Shown: positions 46,385 through 54,773 of the stretch, in pieces | How positions within the stretch are numbered: the first letter of the stretch is position 1 | Layout: each line of letters starts with the position of its first letter | Source: Arcobacter arenosus | GTDB taxonomy: Bacteria; Campylobacterota; Campylobacteria; Campylobacterales; Arcobacteraceae | Length of the DNA: 64,000 nucleotides | Assembly: GCF_005771535.1 (NCBI RefSeq) | Contig: NZ_VANU01000008.1 | Location: 39,826 to 103,825, forward strand | Reading direction: 5' to 3' | Made by a program: the position numbers and the translations under genes | Notes under the pieces: model-generated | Seen by the model: the letters and a program-made list of their open reading frames with translations, nothing else | The model's database searches: none | What the model was told of the DNA's origin: nothing

Positions 46385-47869
46385 ATGAATATTGAATTAT
46401 TATTATTTCTAATATTGATTGTTCCATTAATCATATCAGGTCTGATTTGGTTTTTAAAAAAAGACTTGAAAATTTTAACTTCTATTCATTTAGGAGGGGC
46501 AATTATTGAAGCAATTTTAGGATTGGCAGCTGTTGCAAGTGTTGTAAATGGCAAAACATATTTTATCTTTGATCAGATGCTATTTTTAGACGCTGTTGGT
46601 GGAGTTTTTGTCACACTAATTGCAATTACAGGGGTTCTTGTAAATATTTATTCTATTAAATATATGCAGTGGCAAGTTGAGAGTGCTCATATAACAGAAA
46701 AAGATGTAAAACTATTTTTTAGTTTATCTCATCTATTTATTTTTACAATGACATTTTCAGTGTTAGCAAACAATATTGTACTAATGTGGGTAGCAATTGA
46801 GGCAACTACATTATCTTCAGTATTTATGGTTGCTATAAATAAAGGTAAAAAATCAACTGAAAGTGCTTGGAAATATATAGTTATTTGTAGTATTGGTTTA
46901 GCTTTTGCTTTATATGCAACTGTTCTTTTATATAGTGCAGGTTTTTCAGTAATCAATGATAGTCATAGTACGATGTTATGGACTACATTAATGAGTCATG
47001 CAAAAGAGATAAATTCAGATGCATTAAAATTGATTTTTGTTTTTGCATTAATTGGTTTTGGTACAAAAGCAGGATTTGCTCCAACACATACATGGTTACC
47101 AGATGTTCACTCAGAAGGTCCAGCTCCTGCTTCGGCTATGTTATCAGGTATTCTTTTAAAATGTGCTCTATTAGGTTTAGTTAGATACTACGCAATTGTT
47201 GGAAACTCAACTTTAGGATTTGAGTTTGTTCAAAGTGTAATGATTGTAAGTGGATTATTAACTGTGTTTGTAGCAGCATTATTCTTAATTAAACAACATG
47301 ATGTAAAAAGAATGTTTGCTTACCATTCAATTGCACATATGGGTGTAATTGCTGTTGGTTTAGGTTTTGGTGGCTTTCTTGGTATATTTGCAGCATTATT
47401 TCATACCCTTGCTCACTCTTTTACAAAAGCGTTGGCATTTTGTGTAACAGGAAATATTCAAAAGATTTACGGTACTAGAAATATGGAAAAAATGGGTGGA
47501 ATGATTAAAATTGCACCTATTACAGCAATACTGTTTGGTATAGCAGTTTGTTCTTTAGTTGGTGTGCCAGGCTTTGCGATTTTTGTAAGTGAATTTTATA
47601 TTATTCAAGAAGCTATTTCTTCAGGAGGTTATATCCCTGTAGCACTATTTATCATTGGATTGATTATTATTTTTATCGCTGACTTTTCACATTATAATTT
47701 AGCAACTTTTGGACAAAGTAAAACAGAAGTACAGTGTGGTGAAGTGGAAAGAAAAGCAAATGCACCTCTTATTGCTCTTGCGGCATTAATCATTATATTT
47801 GGTATTTTCACAGTTGATAGCTGGGTTAGCTTACTAAATAGTGCAGTAAAAATTATAATTGGCGTATAA
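46385..47869 (+). CDS. hyfF: Hydrogenase-4 membrane subunit HyfF
   Basis: The 494-residue NuoM/NuoL-like protein contains FGTKAGFAPTHTWLPDVHSEGPAPASAMLSGILLKCALLG and RMFAYHSIAHMGVIAVG. It is the second antiporter-like subunit of the complex. Confidence 0.92.
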   Translation: MNIELLLFLILIVPLIISGLIWFLKKDLKILTSIHLGGAIIEAILGLAAVASVVNGKTYFIFDQMLFLDAVGGVFVTLIAITGVLVNIYSIKYMQWQVESAHITEKDVKLFFSLSHLFIFTMTFSVLANNIVLMWVAIEATTLSSVFMVAINKGKKSTESAWKYIVICSIGLAFALYATVLLYSAGFSVINDSHSTMLWTTLMSHAKEINSDALKLIFVFALIGFGTKAGFAPTHTWLPDVHSEGPAPASAMLSGILLKCALLGLVRYYAIVGNSTLGFEFVQSVMIVSGLLTVFVAALFLIKQHDVKRMFAYHSIAHMGVIAVGLGFGGFLGIFAALFHTLAHSFTKALAFCVTGNIQKIYGTRNMEKMGGMIKIAPITAILFGIAVCSLVGVPGFAIFVSEFYIIQEAISSGGYIPVALFIIGLIIIFIADFSHYNLATFGQSKTEVQCGEVERKANAPLIALAALIIIFGIFTVDSWVSLLNSAVKIIIGV

Positions 47870-47881
47870 GGAGAATTCATT

Positions 47882-49621
47882 ATGAAAAAAGGTGAAAATT
47901 TTATAAAAAAAGTAGAAGAGACTATTAAGGTTATTAGTGTAGAAAGACAGGCTGATGACCAAATCACTATTACTGTAGATAGAAATGACCTACCAGAAGC
48001 AGTTAGAATTTTATATTATGATTTAGGTGGTTGGCTATCAAGTATGATTCCTAATGATGAACGACAACTAAATGGTAGTTTTGCTATGTATTATGTGTTA
48101 TCTATGGAAGGTGGAAAAATGAACGAGGGGGATGAACTTCCTCAAGAAGAAAAGTGTTGGATGACAGTTAAAGCTTATCTTCCAGCAAATGATCCCACTT
48201 TTCCATCTGTGACTTGTAAAGTTCCTGCAGCTGTTTGGTATGAAAGAGAAGCATTTGATATGTTTGGTATTACCGCTGTGGGTTTACCCGATCCTAGAAG
48301 ACTAGTTCTTTCAGATGATTGGCCAGAAGGTCTTCATCCTTTAAGAAAAGATGCAATGGATTATAGACATAGACCAGCAGCAGTTGATCATAAAGATGAA
48401 CCAGATTATGACTTTTTACATCCTGAGGGAAGTAAAGTATTAGATGTTCCTTTAGGACCATTGCATATCACAAGTGACGAACCTGGCCATTTTAGATTAT
48501 ATTGTGATGGAGATACTATTATTGATGCAGACTTTAGATTATTTTATCAACACAGAGGTATGGAAAAACTTGCAGAAAATAGAATGAACTATGACCAAAT
48601 GGGATATTTAGCTGAAAGAGTTTGTGGAATTTGTGGTTATGCCCATGCCATTGCTTGTATTGAAGCAGCTGAAAAAGCAGTTGGATTAGAAATTCCATTA
48701 AGAGCCCAAGCAATTAGAGTTATTTGTCTTGAAATAGAAAGACTTCATTCCCATTTATTAAATATAGGACTTGCTTGTGAAGTTACAGGAAATGTAACTA
48801 GTTTTATGCAGATATTTAGAATTCGTGAATATTCAATGGAACTTGCACAATTAGTTACAGGGGGAAGAAAAACCTATGGAAATGTTGTTATGGGTGGACT
48901 TCGAAGAGATATGTCAGGTGAAGAGATAAAAAAGAGTTTAGATTTATTAAAAATTATTGAGCAACAAACAAAAGAGGTTTGGGATGCTGTTATGGATGAT
49001 AAATCTCAAATTGATAGATGGATTGGAGTTGGCGTTTTAGATAAACAAGTTGCCAGAGACTTCTCTCCTGTTGGACCAAATGTAAGAGGTTCAGGGTTTA
49101 AAAGAGATTCAAGATATGACCATCCATATGATTTTATTGACAAACTTGACTTTAATATTCCCGTTGAACATGGTGGAGATGTATTTTCAAGAGAAACGGT
49201 TAGATATTATGAATTATTAGAATCTGTTTCAATAATTAGACAATGTTTAGAGATGTTACCAGGTGGACAAACTGTTATATCAACAAGAACACTTATTAGT
49301 CCAGAAGCATTTGGTATTGGAAATGTAGAAGCTCCAAGGGGAGAAAATATTCACTGGATTATGCATGGAAATGCTCAAAAGGTTTATAGATGGAGATGTA
49401 GGGCAGCAACTTATAATAACTGGCCATCATTAAGATATCAATTTAGAGGAAATACTATTGCTGATGCAGCATTAATTGTATGTTCCCTTGATCCATGTTA
49501 TTCATGTACTGAAAGAGTTACTGTAATCGACGTTAATAAGAATAAATCAAAAATTCTTACACATAAAGATTTAAAACAGTATTCACAGACGCTGAAAAAT
49601 TCTCCTTTAATGAAAATGTAG
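47882..49621 (+). CDS. hyfG: NiFe hydrogenase-4 large subunit HyfG
   Basis: The 579-residue protein has an N-terminal NuoC-like domain (VPAAVWYEREAFDMFGI) and a NuoD/HycE-like catalytic domain. The NiFe ligands are in ERVCGICGYAHA (near residue 254) and DPCYSCTER near the C terminus. A 34-residue tail after CYSCTER (VTVIDVNKN...PLMKM) matches the peptide removed by HycI during nickel insertion. Confidence 0.96.
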   Translation: MKKGENFIKKVEETIKVISVERQADDQITITVDRNDLPEAVRILYYDLGGWLSSMIPNDERQLNGSFAMYYVLSMEGGKMNEGDELPQEEKCWMTVKAYLPANDPTFPSVTCKVPAAVWYEREAFDMFGITAVGLPDPRRLVLSDDWPEGLHPLRKDAMDYRHRPAAVDHKDEPDYDFLHPEGSKVLDVPLGPLHITSDEPGHFRLYCDGDTIIDADFRLFYQHRGMEKLAENRMNYDQMGYLAERVCGICGYAHAIACIEAAEKAVGLEIPLRAQAIRVICLEIERLHSHLLNIGLACEVTGNVTSFMQIFRIREYSMELAQLVTGGRKTYGNVVMGGLRRDMSGEEIKKSLDLLKIIEQQTKEVWDAVMDDKSQIDRWIGVGVLDKQVARDFSPVGPNVRGSGFKRDSRYDHPYDFIDKLDFNIPVEHGGDVFSRETVRYYELLESVSIIRQCLEMLPGGQTVISTRTLISPEAFGIGNVEAPRGENIHWIMHGNAQKVYRWRCRAATYNNWPSLRYQFRGNTIADAALIVCSLDPCYSCTERVTVIDVNKNKSKILTHKDLKQYSQTLKNSPLMKM

Positions 49622-49630
49622 GAGGATAGT

Positions 49631-50170
49631 ATGAAAATAATAGACATAGCAAAAAAATATGGTTTAGCCACATATAATTATCCTTTTGAACCTTATGAGG
49701 TTCATGAAGGGTTTCGTGGTAAACCAGTTTATGACTACGATAAATGTATAGGCTGTACAGCTTGTGCAGTGGCTTGTCCTTCAAATGCAATTAATGTAAA
49801 GTTAAATGAACAAGGGGATAAGTTAGTATGGGAGTTTGATTGTGCTCGTTGTATATTTTGTGGACGATGTGATGAGGTTTGTCCTACTAATGCTGTTGTT
49901 CAATCAGACCAGTTTGAATTAGCTGTGAAGTTTGATAAAAAAGCTTTAAAAATAGTTGGGGAGCTTGAATTACAATATTGTGAAGTTTGTAATTCAGCTT
50001 TTACAACTAAAAGATTAATCTCTTATAATCTTGAAAGATTAGAACGAGCAGGTTGGTCTAGTGATAACTTAGATGAAAAAACAAAATATATTAGAACTTG
50101 TCCTGAGTGTAAAAAAAATAAAGTAGTTGAAGAATCTAACAAATATTTTTCAGGAGTAAATAATGAGTAA
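49631..50170 (+). CDS. hyfH: Hydrogenase-4 4Fe-4S subunit HyfH
   Basis: The 179-residue NuoI/HycF-like protein has two ferredoxin motifs ([12 protein letters not shown] and [15 protein letters not shown]) and a C-terminal pair of CxxC motifs ([15 protein letters not shown]). It relays electrons to the small subunit. It overlaps hyfI by 8 bp. Confidence 0.94.
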   Translation: MKIIDIAKKYGLATYNYPFEPYEVHEGFRGKPVYDYDKCIGCTACAVACPSNAINVKLNEQGDKLVWEFDCARCIFCGRCDEVCPTNAVVQSDQFELAVKFDKKALKIVGELELQYCEVCNSAFTTKRLISYNLERLERAGWSSDNLDEKTKYIRTCPECKKNKVVEESNKYFSGVNNE

Positions 50171-50975
50171 AACATATGTAGTTCCAGATGAAATAGCTTG
50201 TGCAAATTCATTAGAAGCAAAATTAGAACATCTTAATAATATACAAAGAAGTTTTAGTGTTTATAGAGTTGATGTTGGTTCTTGCAATGGTTGTGAAATT
50301 GAAATTTTTGCAGCAATTACTCCAATGTGGGACCCTGAAAGATTTGGTTTTAAGCTTGTAGCAAACCCAAGACATGCAGATATCTTACTTTGTACAGGAC
50401 CTGTTACAAGACAAATGTATTATCCACTTTTGAGAGCTTATGAAGCAATGCCTGACCCAAAAATTGTTGTTGCTCTTGGAGCTTGTGGTTCTAGTGGGGG
50501 AATCTTTCATGATGCTTACGGTACTTGGGGTGGGATAGATAAAGTGATTCCTGTAGATGTTTATATACCAGGATGTCCTCCTCATCCTGCGGGAATAATT
50601 TATGGATTAGCAACCGCTTTGGGTATTTTAGACCAAAAAGTTAATTATATTGAAAATAAAGATGGAGAAGATAATTTAGAGTTAATCTCTGAATCTATAT
50701 TTGGAAATATACTCTTTGAAAGAGACGTTATGGCAAAGGCAAAAGTTTTAATGGGATATTTATTAGCAAGGAAACTATTTGATAAGTATATTAATGGTGT
50801 AAAACAATCTCTAGATATTAAAAATGTTGTACTGACGAAAGTAGCATTGGAAAAAGCTTTTGATGAAGAATTTGATGAGAGATATGTTGAGTGTATGAAA
50901 ATAATACATAATGAAGTGTATCTAACGCATATGTTGTATTATGGAAAAATACTCGAAGAATATAAATTTGATTAA
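50163..50975 (+). CDS. hyfI: NiFe hydrogenase-4 small subunit HyfI
   Basis: The 270-residue NuoB/HycG-like protein has the proximal [4Fe-4S] ligands in [26 protein letters not shown] and [15 protein letters not shown]. It has an extended C-terminal helix-rich tail compared with HycG. Confidence 0.94.
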   Translation: MSKTYVVPDEIACANSLEAKLEHLNNIQRSFSVYRVDVGSCNGCEIEIFAAITPMWDPERFGFKLVANPRHADILLCTGPVTRQMYYPLLRAYEAMPDPKIVVALGACGSSGGIFHDAYGTWGGIDKVIPVDVYIPGCPPHPAGIIYGLATALGILDQKVNYIENKDGEDNLELISESIFGNILFERDVMAKAKVLMGYLLARKLFDKYINGVKQSLDIKNVVLTKVALEKAFDEEFDERYVECMKIIHNEVYLTHMLYYGKILEEYKFD

Positions 50976-50989
50976 AAAAAAGTGAGTTT

Positions 50990-51343
50990 GTGATGATTGA
51001 AATATGTAGATTAACAAAAAGACAAGTAGATCCATCTTCTAAGAAAAAAATGCCAACACCTTTGGAACAAATAAAAATTTTTTCTTTAGCTGTAGGACAT
51101 GGAATAGGAAGTGTTGACTTTGTAGAATGTATAGGAGAAATGGAAGATAGTGCCTATGATGAAATGCTAAAATCTTGTGATGAATATGCAACTTTCAAAC
51201 TTGGTAATCTTAGTAAATATTTTGAAATAGAAGTTTTTCCAGAACATGCAAGAATGTTAGTCAATGAAATGCCTAATTGTTTTTTAAAAGAACAATTTCT
51301 TTCATTACAAGAAGGTTATATCGTTATTAGGAAAAAATTATGA
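50990..51343 (+). CDS. hycH: Formate hydrogenlyase maturation protein HycH
   Basis: The 117-residue HycH-family protein has the pattern KIFSLAVGHGIGSVDFVECI, a middle Phe-Glu-Ile segment and a closing short strand. HycH assists assembly of the large subunit. The start may be GTG 50990 or the next ATG 50993. It overlaps hycI by 4 bp. Confidence 0.85.
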   Translation: MMIEICRLTKRQVDPSSKKKMPTPLEQIKIFSLAVGHGIGSVDFVECIGEMEDSAYDEMLKSCDEYATFKLGNLSKYFEIEVFPEHARMLVNEMPNCFLKEQFLSLQEGYIVIRKKL

Positions 51344-51786
51344 AAAAAGCATTTTTAGCAGTTGGAAATACTTTAAGGGGTGATGATGGTATTTGCGCTT
51401 ATTTAGGTAATTTACTAGAAAAAGAAGATTTGGGATGGAAGGTTTTCTATGCAGAAGATACTCCTGAAAGCCAATTTAATTTAATAAGAGAATATGAACC
51501 TGATTTAGTTGTAATAGGTGATGCTATGACAGGTATCAAAGTTGGCAGTGTTGATGTAATTGATGTAAGTGATGAAAGAGAATATATGTATTCAACTCAC
51601 AATTTACCAATGCCAATACTTATAAGTTATTTAAAAGGATTTTGTAAAGGAGTTCTGTTTTTAGGACTAAATGTAGATATTGAAAATGTATTAGAAGTAA
51701 ATCCAGAGATTTCTCAAGAAGCTAAAGTAACAGCTTTAAGAGGATTAGAAAAGTTAATTGAAATTAATACAATTTTTGATAAATGA
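51340..51786 (+). CDS. hycI: Hydrogenase maturation endopeptidase HycI
   Basis: The 148-residue protease has the family start AVGNTLRGDDGICAYLG (metal-binding Asp), VVIGDAMTG, and STHNLPMPILISYL with the His ligand. It removes the HyfG C-terminal peptide after nickel is inserted. It is encoded directly downstream of its substrate operon. Confidence 0.92.
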   Translation: MKKAFLAVGNTLRGDDGICAYLGNLLEKEDLGWKVFYAEDTPESQFNLIREYEPDLVVIGDAMTGIKVGSVDVIDVSDEREYMYSTHNLPMPILISYLKGFCKGVLFLGLNVDIENVLEVNPEISQEAKVTALRGLEKLIEINTIFDK

Positions 51787-51804
51787 TAATAAAAGGATTA
51801 AGTA

Positions 51805-52662
51805 ATGTTATCTCCAGCAGAAGCAGCAAAAGCTGTATCAGGTGGTTCAGGGCATAAGGCTAATATGCCAATGTTAAGTATTATTTTCTTGTCAATTATG
51901 GCAGGTGGATCAATTGCAATGGGTGATATTTTCTGGGCCCATGCAACAGTTGGTGTTGCAAAAGCCACAGCTCCAGGGATTGCAAACTTTTTAGGGGGTA
52001 TTGCATTCTCTGCTGGACTTATGATGGTTGTGTTCTTTGGAGGACACTTATTTACAAGTTCACTATTAACTGGTGTTACAACAATGGAACATAAGTTACC
52101 ATTAAGTAAAATGGCAATTTATTGGATTATTGTTTGGGTATTTAATTTTGTAGGATCAGTTTTAATTGCGTATATGTATTATAGAACAAATTTACCATTA
52201 AAATATGATGGTGAAATTTTAAAACACTTTATGGCATTAGGGGCAGGAAAAACTTCTTTAGCATTTGATGAAGCATTTATCAGAGCAATATTCTGTAATG
52301 TTTTTGTTTGTATGGCGGTATGGACTGCAATTGCAGCAAAAGATACTGCAGGTAAAATTTTAGGTATTGCATTTTTAATTGGTGCATTTGTAGCTTCTGG
52401 CTATGAACACTGTGTTGCTAATATGTTTATTATTACTGAAGGTTTATTAGCTAAAGCTCATTATTTAGCAGAAGTTGGTGGTAATATAGAAGCTTTATCT
52501 CATTTAGCTCATGTTTCTGTTGATAAAATCAATAATCTAACAATTGAGGCAATGTTAGTTAAGAATCTTATTCCTGTTACATTAGGAAATATCGTTGGAG
52601 GTCTTTTCTTTGTTGGTATTATTGGATTTATGTCACATAAAGTAGATATGAAAAATGATTAA
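51805..52662 (+). CDS. focA: Formate channel FocA (FNT family)
   Basis: The 285-residue protein has six helices and the FNT features AAKAVSG at the N terminus, GGHLFTSS, the AIFCNVFVCMAVW pore segment, and a C-terminal NLIPVTLGNIVGG. It exports or imports formate to balance FHL. It is the last gene of the operon, closed by a strong hairpin. Confidence 0.94.
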   Translation: MLSPAEAAKAVSGGSGHKANMPMLSIIFLSIMAGGSIAMGDIFWAHATVGVAKATAPGIANFLGGIAFSAGLMMVVFFGGHLFTSSLLTGVTTMEHKLPLSKMAIYWIIVWVFNFVGSVLIAYMYYRTNLPLKYDGEILKHFMALGAGKTSLAFDEAFIRAIFCNVFVCMAVWTAIAAKDTAGKILGIAFLIGAFVASGYEHCVANMFIITEGLLAKAHYLAEVGGNIEALSHLAHVSVDKINNLTIEAMLVKNLIPVTLGNIVGGLFFVGIIGFMSHKVDMKND

Positions 52663-52665
52663 TCT

Positions 52666-52697
52666 CAAAAACCTTCTTTTAATAAAGAAGGTTTTTG
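52666..52697 (+). terminator. Terminator of FHL operon
   Basis: A 14-bp perfect stem (CAAAAACCTTCTTT / AAAGAAGGTTTTTG) with a 4-nt loop, containing the T run, directly follows the focA stop codon. Confidence 0.88.
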
Positions 52698-52879
52698 AAC
52701 AAAAGAGTTTGCATTTGATAAATTTTAATGTACTTATTGAGAATTTATTAGAAATTAAAACAAATTGTAGGAAGTAAAAATAAAATTTAAAATTTAAACT
52801 AAGGGTAAATTTTTTTTTACCTTTAAGAAAAGATTTATATTTAATATTTTAAAATTATAATATTTTAAAATTAAGCATT

Positions 52880-52939
52880 AACCTAAGGTTTAGGTTGGAC
52901 ATAATTGATATGCGTGAAACTATTATGACTACATATGCT
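52880..52939 (+). promoter_or_regulatory. Palindrome and shared 14-mer upstream of transglutaminase operon
   Basis: AACCTAA-GGT-TTAGGTT at 52880-52896 is followed by GGACATAA and, at 52926-52939, TGACTACATATGCT. The same set (palindrome, GACATAA, 14-mer) is found at 36684-36736. The remainder of 52698-52961 is AT-rich without a gene. Confidence 0.7.
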
Positions 52940-52961
52940 TCAACACACTTGGAGTAAAAAA

Positions 52962-54056
52962 ATGAATAGAAGAACATTCTTAAAAAACACAACAATCTTG
53001 GCTGCAACATCTACTGTTATTCCTAACTTAGTATTTGCTAATGAAAACAAAAATCCGTTTGGTATCAAAGAGGGTATTAGAAAGTTTACAATTAACAATA
53101 ATTTTAAGCTTGAATCATCAAATGAAAAAGCTCAAATTTGGATTCCAGTTCCATTGAGTTCAAAATATCAAGAACTAGTTGATATCTCTTATTCTGGAAA
53201 TTATGAAAAAGCAGAAATCGTTGAAAATGAATATAATACAAAAGTTTTATATGCAACTTGGAAAGTGGAAGAAAAAGAACCAAAAATTGATGTAAAATTT
53301 GAGGTAATAACAAAGCAAAGCTTTACCGATTTATCAAAAGCTAAAAATGATGAAAATTATTCGGATGAAATAAAAGTATATCTTAAACCAACTGCTCATA
53401 TCCCTGTAAATGATAAACTTAAAGATTTTACAGCACAAATCACAAAAGATGTAAAAACATCTTTAGAAAAAGCTCAAGCTATATATGACTGGACAGTAAC
53501 TACTATGTATAGAGACAATTCAGTTATTGGGTGTGGAGTTGGAGATGCTGGTAAAGCTTTAGATGAAAAAATCTATGGTGGAAAATGTACAGATATAAGT
53601 TCAGTATTTGTTGCACTTTTAAGAAATGCAAATATTCCATCAAGAGAAGTATTTGGTATTAGAGCTGGTAAATCAAAAATCTCAAAAGTTTGTGGAAAAG
53701 CAGATGAAAAAGGTTTTGCAAATATTACTGGTGGACAACACTGTAGAGCAGAGTTTTACGTAAGTGGTTTAGGTTGGGTACCAGCAGATCCAGCAGACGT
53801 TACTAAAGTAAGACTTGGTGAAAAATTAACAAATGAATCTGAAAAAACAATTCAAACTAAAAACTTTATGTTTGGTAACTGGGAAATGAACTGGGTTGCA
53901 TTTAACTATGCTAGAGATTTTGTATTAAATCCTAAGCCAGCGCAATATCCTTTAAATATGTTAGGTTATCCTTATGCAGAATTAGGTGAAGATGTACAAA
54001 ACTACTATGATCCTAAATCTTTTGCATATGCTTATACTTCGCAAGAGAGAGTATGA
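52962..54056 (+). CDS. Tat-exported transglutaminase-like protein
   Basis: The protein has about 364 residues. It begins MNRRTFLKNTTILAATSTVIP, a twin-arginine-type signal (NRRTFLK). The core has the papain-like catalytic set Cys in GGKCTDISSVFVALLR, His in GGQHCRAEFYV and Asp in VPADPADV. It is probably a periplasmic peptidase or protein-modifying enzyme. The ATG at 52962 was chosen because it follows GGAG and gives a proper signal. The following MerT-like gene overlaps by 4 bp. Confidence 0.88.
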   Translation: MNRRTFLKNTTILAATSTVIPNLVFANENKNPFGIKEGIRKFTINNNFKLESSNEKAQIWIPVPLSSKYQELVDISYSGNYEKAEIVENEYNTKVLYATWKVEEKEPKIDVKFEVITKQSFTDLSKAKNDENYSDEIKVYLKPTAHIPVNDKLKDFTAQITKDVKTSLEKAQAIYDWTVTTMYRDNSVIGCGVGDAGKALDEKIYGGKCTDISSVFVALLRNANIPSREVFGIRAGKSKISKVCGKADEKGFANITGGQHCRAEFYVSGLGWVPADPADVTKVRLGEKLTNESEKTIQTKNFMFGNWEMNWVAFNYARDFVLNPKPAQYPLNMLGYPYAELGEDVQNYYDPKSFAYAYTSQERV

Positions 54057-54379
54057 AAAACTACGTATTACCGATAATTGGTGCAGTTTTTACTGCACTA
54101 TTATCAACTTTATGTTGTTTACCAGCATTTTTATTTTTATTCTTTGGTGTATCAGGTGGAATATTAACTTATTTTACTACACTTGAATACATAAGAATCC
54201 CGATGGCTGTTTTAACAGTTATTCTTTTTATTTATGGAATTAAAAAATTAAATGGAAAAATTAAATGTGAATGCACAAAAGGTGAAAAAGTTAAAAATTA
54301 TTTTTTAGCTATTTTATTTTTCTTAATTGTATTGGCAATACTTTTATATCCAGAAATAATTCCTATGTTTATGGAGTAG
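54053..54379 (+). CDS. MerT-like membrane protein
   Basis: The 108-residue protein has three helices. The first carries a Cys-Cys pair (TLCCLPAFLFLFFG) as in the mercuric transporter MerT, and a second CxC pair (CECTKG) lies in the loop near residue 67. It likely moves a soft metal ion or thiol species across the inner membrane. It overlaps the transglutaminase gene; no MerR or MerA is nearby. Confidence 0.78.
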   Translation: MKNYVLPIIGAVFTALLSTLCCLPAFLFLFFGVSGGILTYFTTLEYIRIPMAVLTVILFIYGIKKLNGKIKCECTKGEKVKNYFLAILFFLIVLAILLYPEIIPMFME

Positions 54380-54382
54380 ATT

Positions 54383-54646
54383 ATGAAATTTTTATTATTA
54401 CTAGTTCTTTTTGTAAGTTCAGGTTTTGCACAACAAACTTCAGTATTTGAAGTAAAAGGTATGCACTGTCCTTTATGTACTACAGCTGTGAAAAAAGCTA
54501 TCAAGAAGCTTGATGGAGTCGAAAAAGTTAGTGCAAGATTAAATACAAAAAAAGTAACTGTTGTTCATGATGAAAAGGTTACAATTGATTCAATACTAAA
54601 AGCGATTAAAACAACTTCTTATACTGGCACTCTTCTACTGAAATAA
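54383..54646 (+). CDS. MerP-like periplasmic heavy-metal-binding protein
   Basis: The 87-residue protein has a signal peptide (MKFLLLLVLFVSSGFA) and an HMA domain with GMHCPLC. Such proteins carry a metal ion on two Cys to a membrane partner, here the MerT-like protein 3 bp upstream. Confidence 0.88.
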   Translation: MKFLLLLVLFVSSGFAQQTSVFEVKGMHCPLCTTAVKKAIKKLDGVEKVSARLNTKKVTVVHDEKVTIDSILKAIKTTSYTGTLLLK

Positions 54647-54703
54647 TTGAATAAACGTTCAAAAAGTAAACATTTTTTTACTATTAATTTAAGTTATTTA
54701 TAT

Positions 54704-54709
54704 TATAAT
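54704..54709 (+). promoter_or_regulatory. -10 element for chemoreceptor gene
   Basis: TATAAT is preceded by a T-rich stretch, a usual sigma-70 promoter form in this phylum, 65 bp before the start codon. Confidence 0.5.
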
Positions 54710-54773
54710 CTTTGATTATTTTTTTATTATAAAACATAAAATTCAAATAAATAATAATTTTAAAGGAGAAAAT

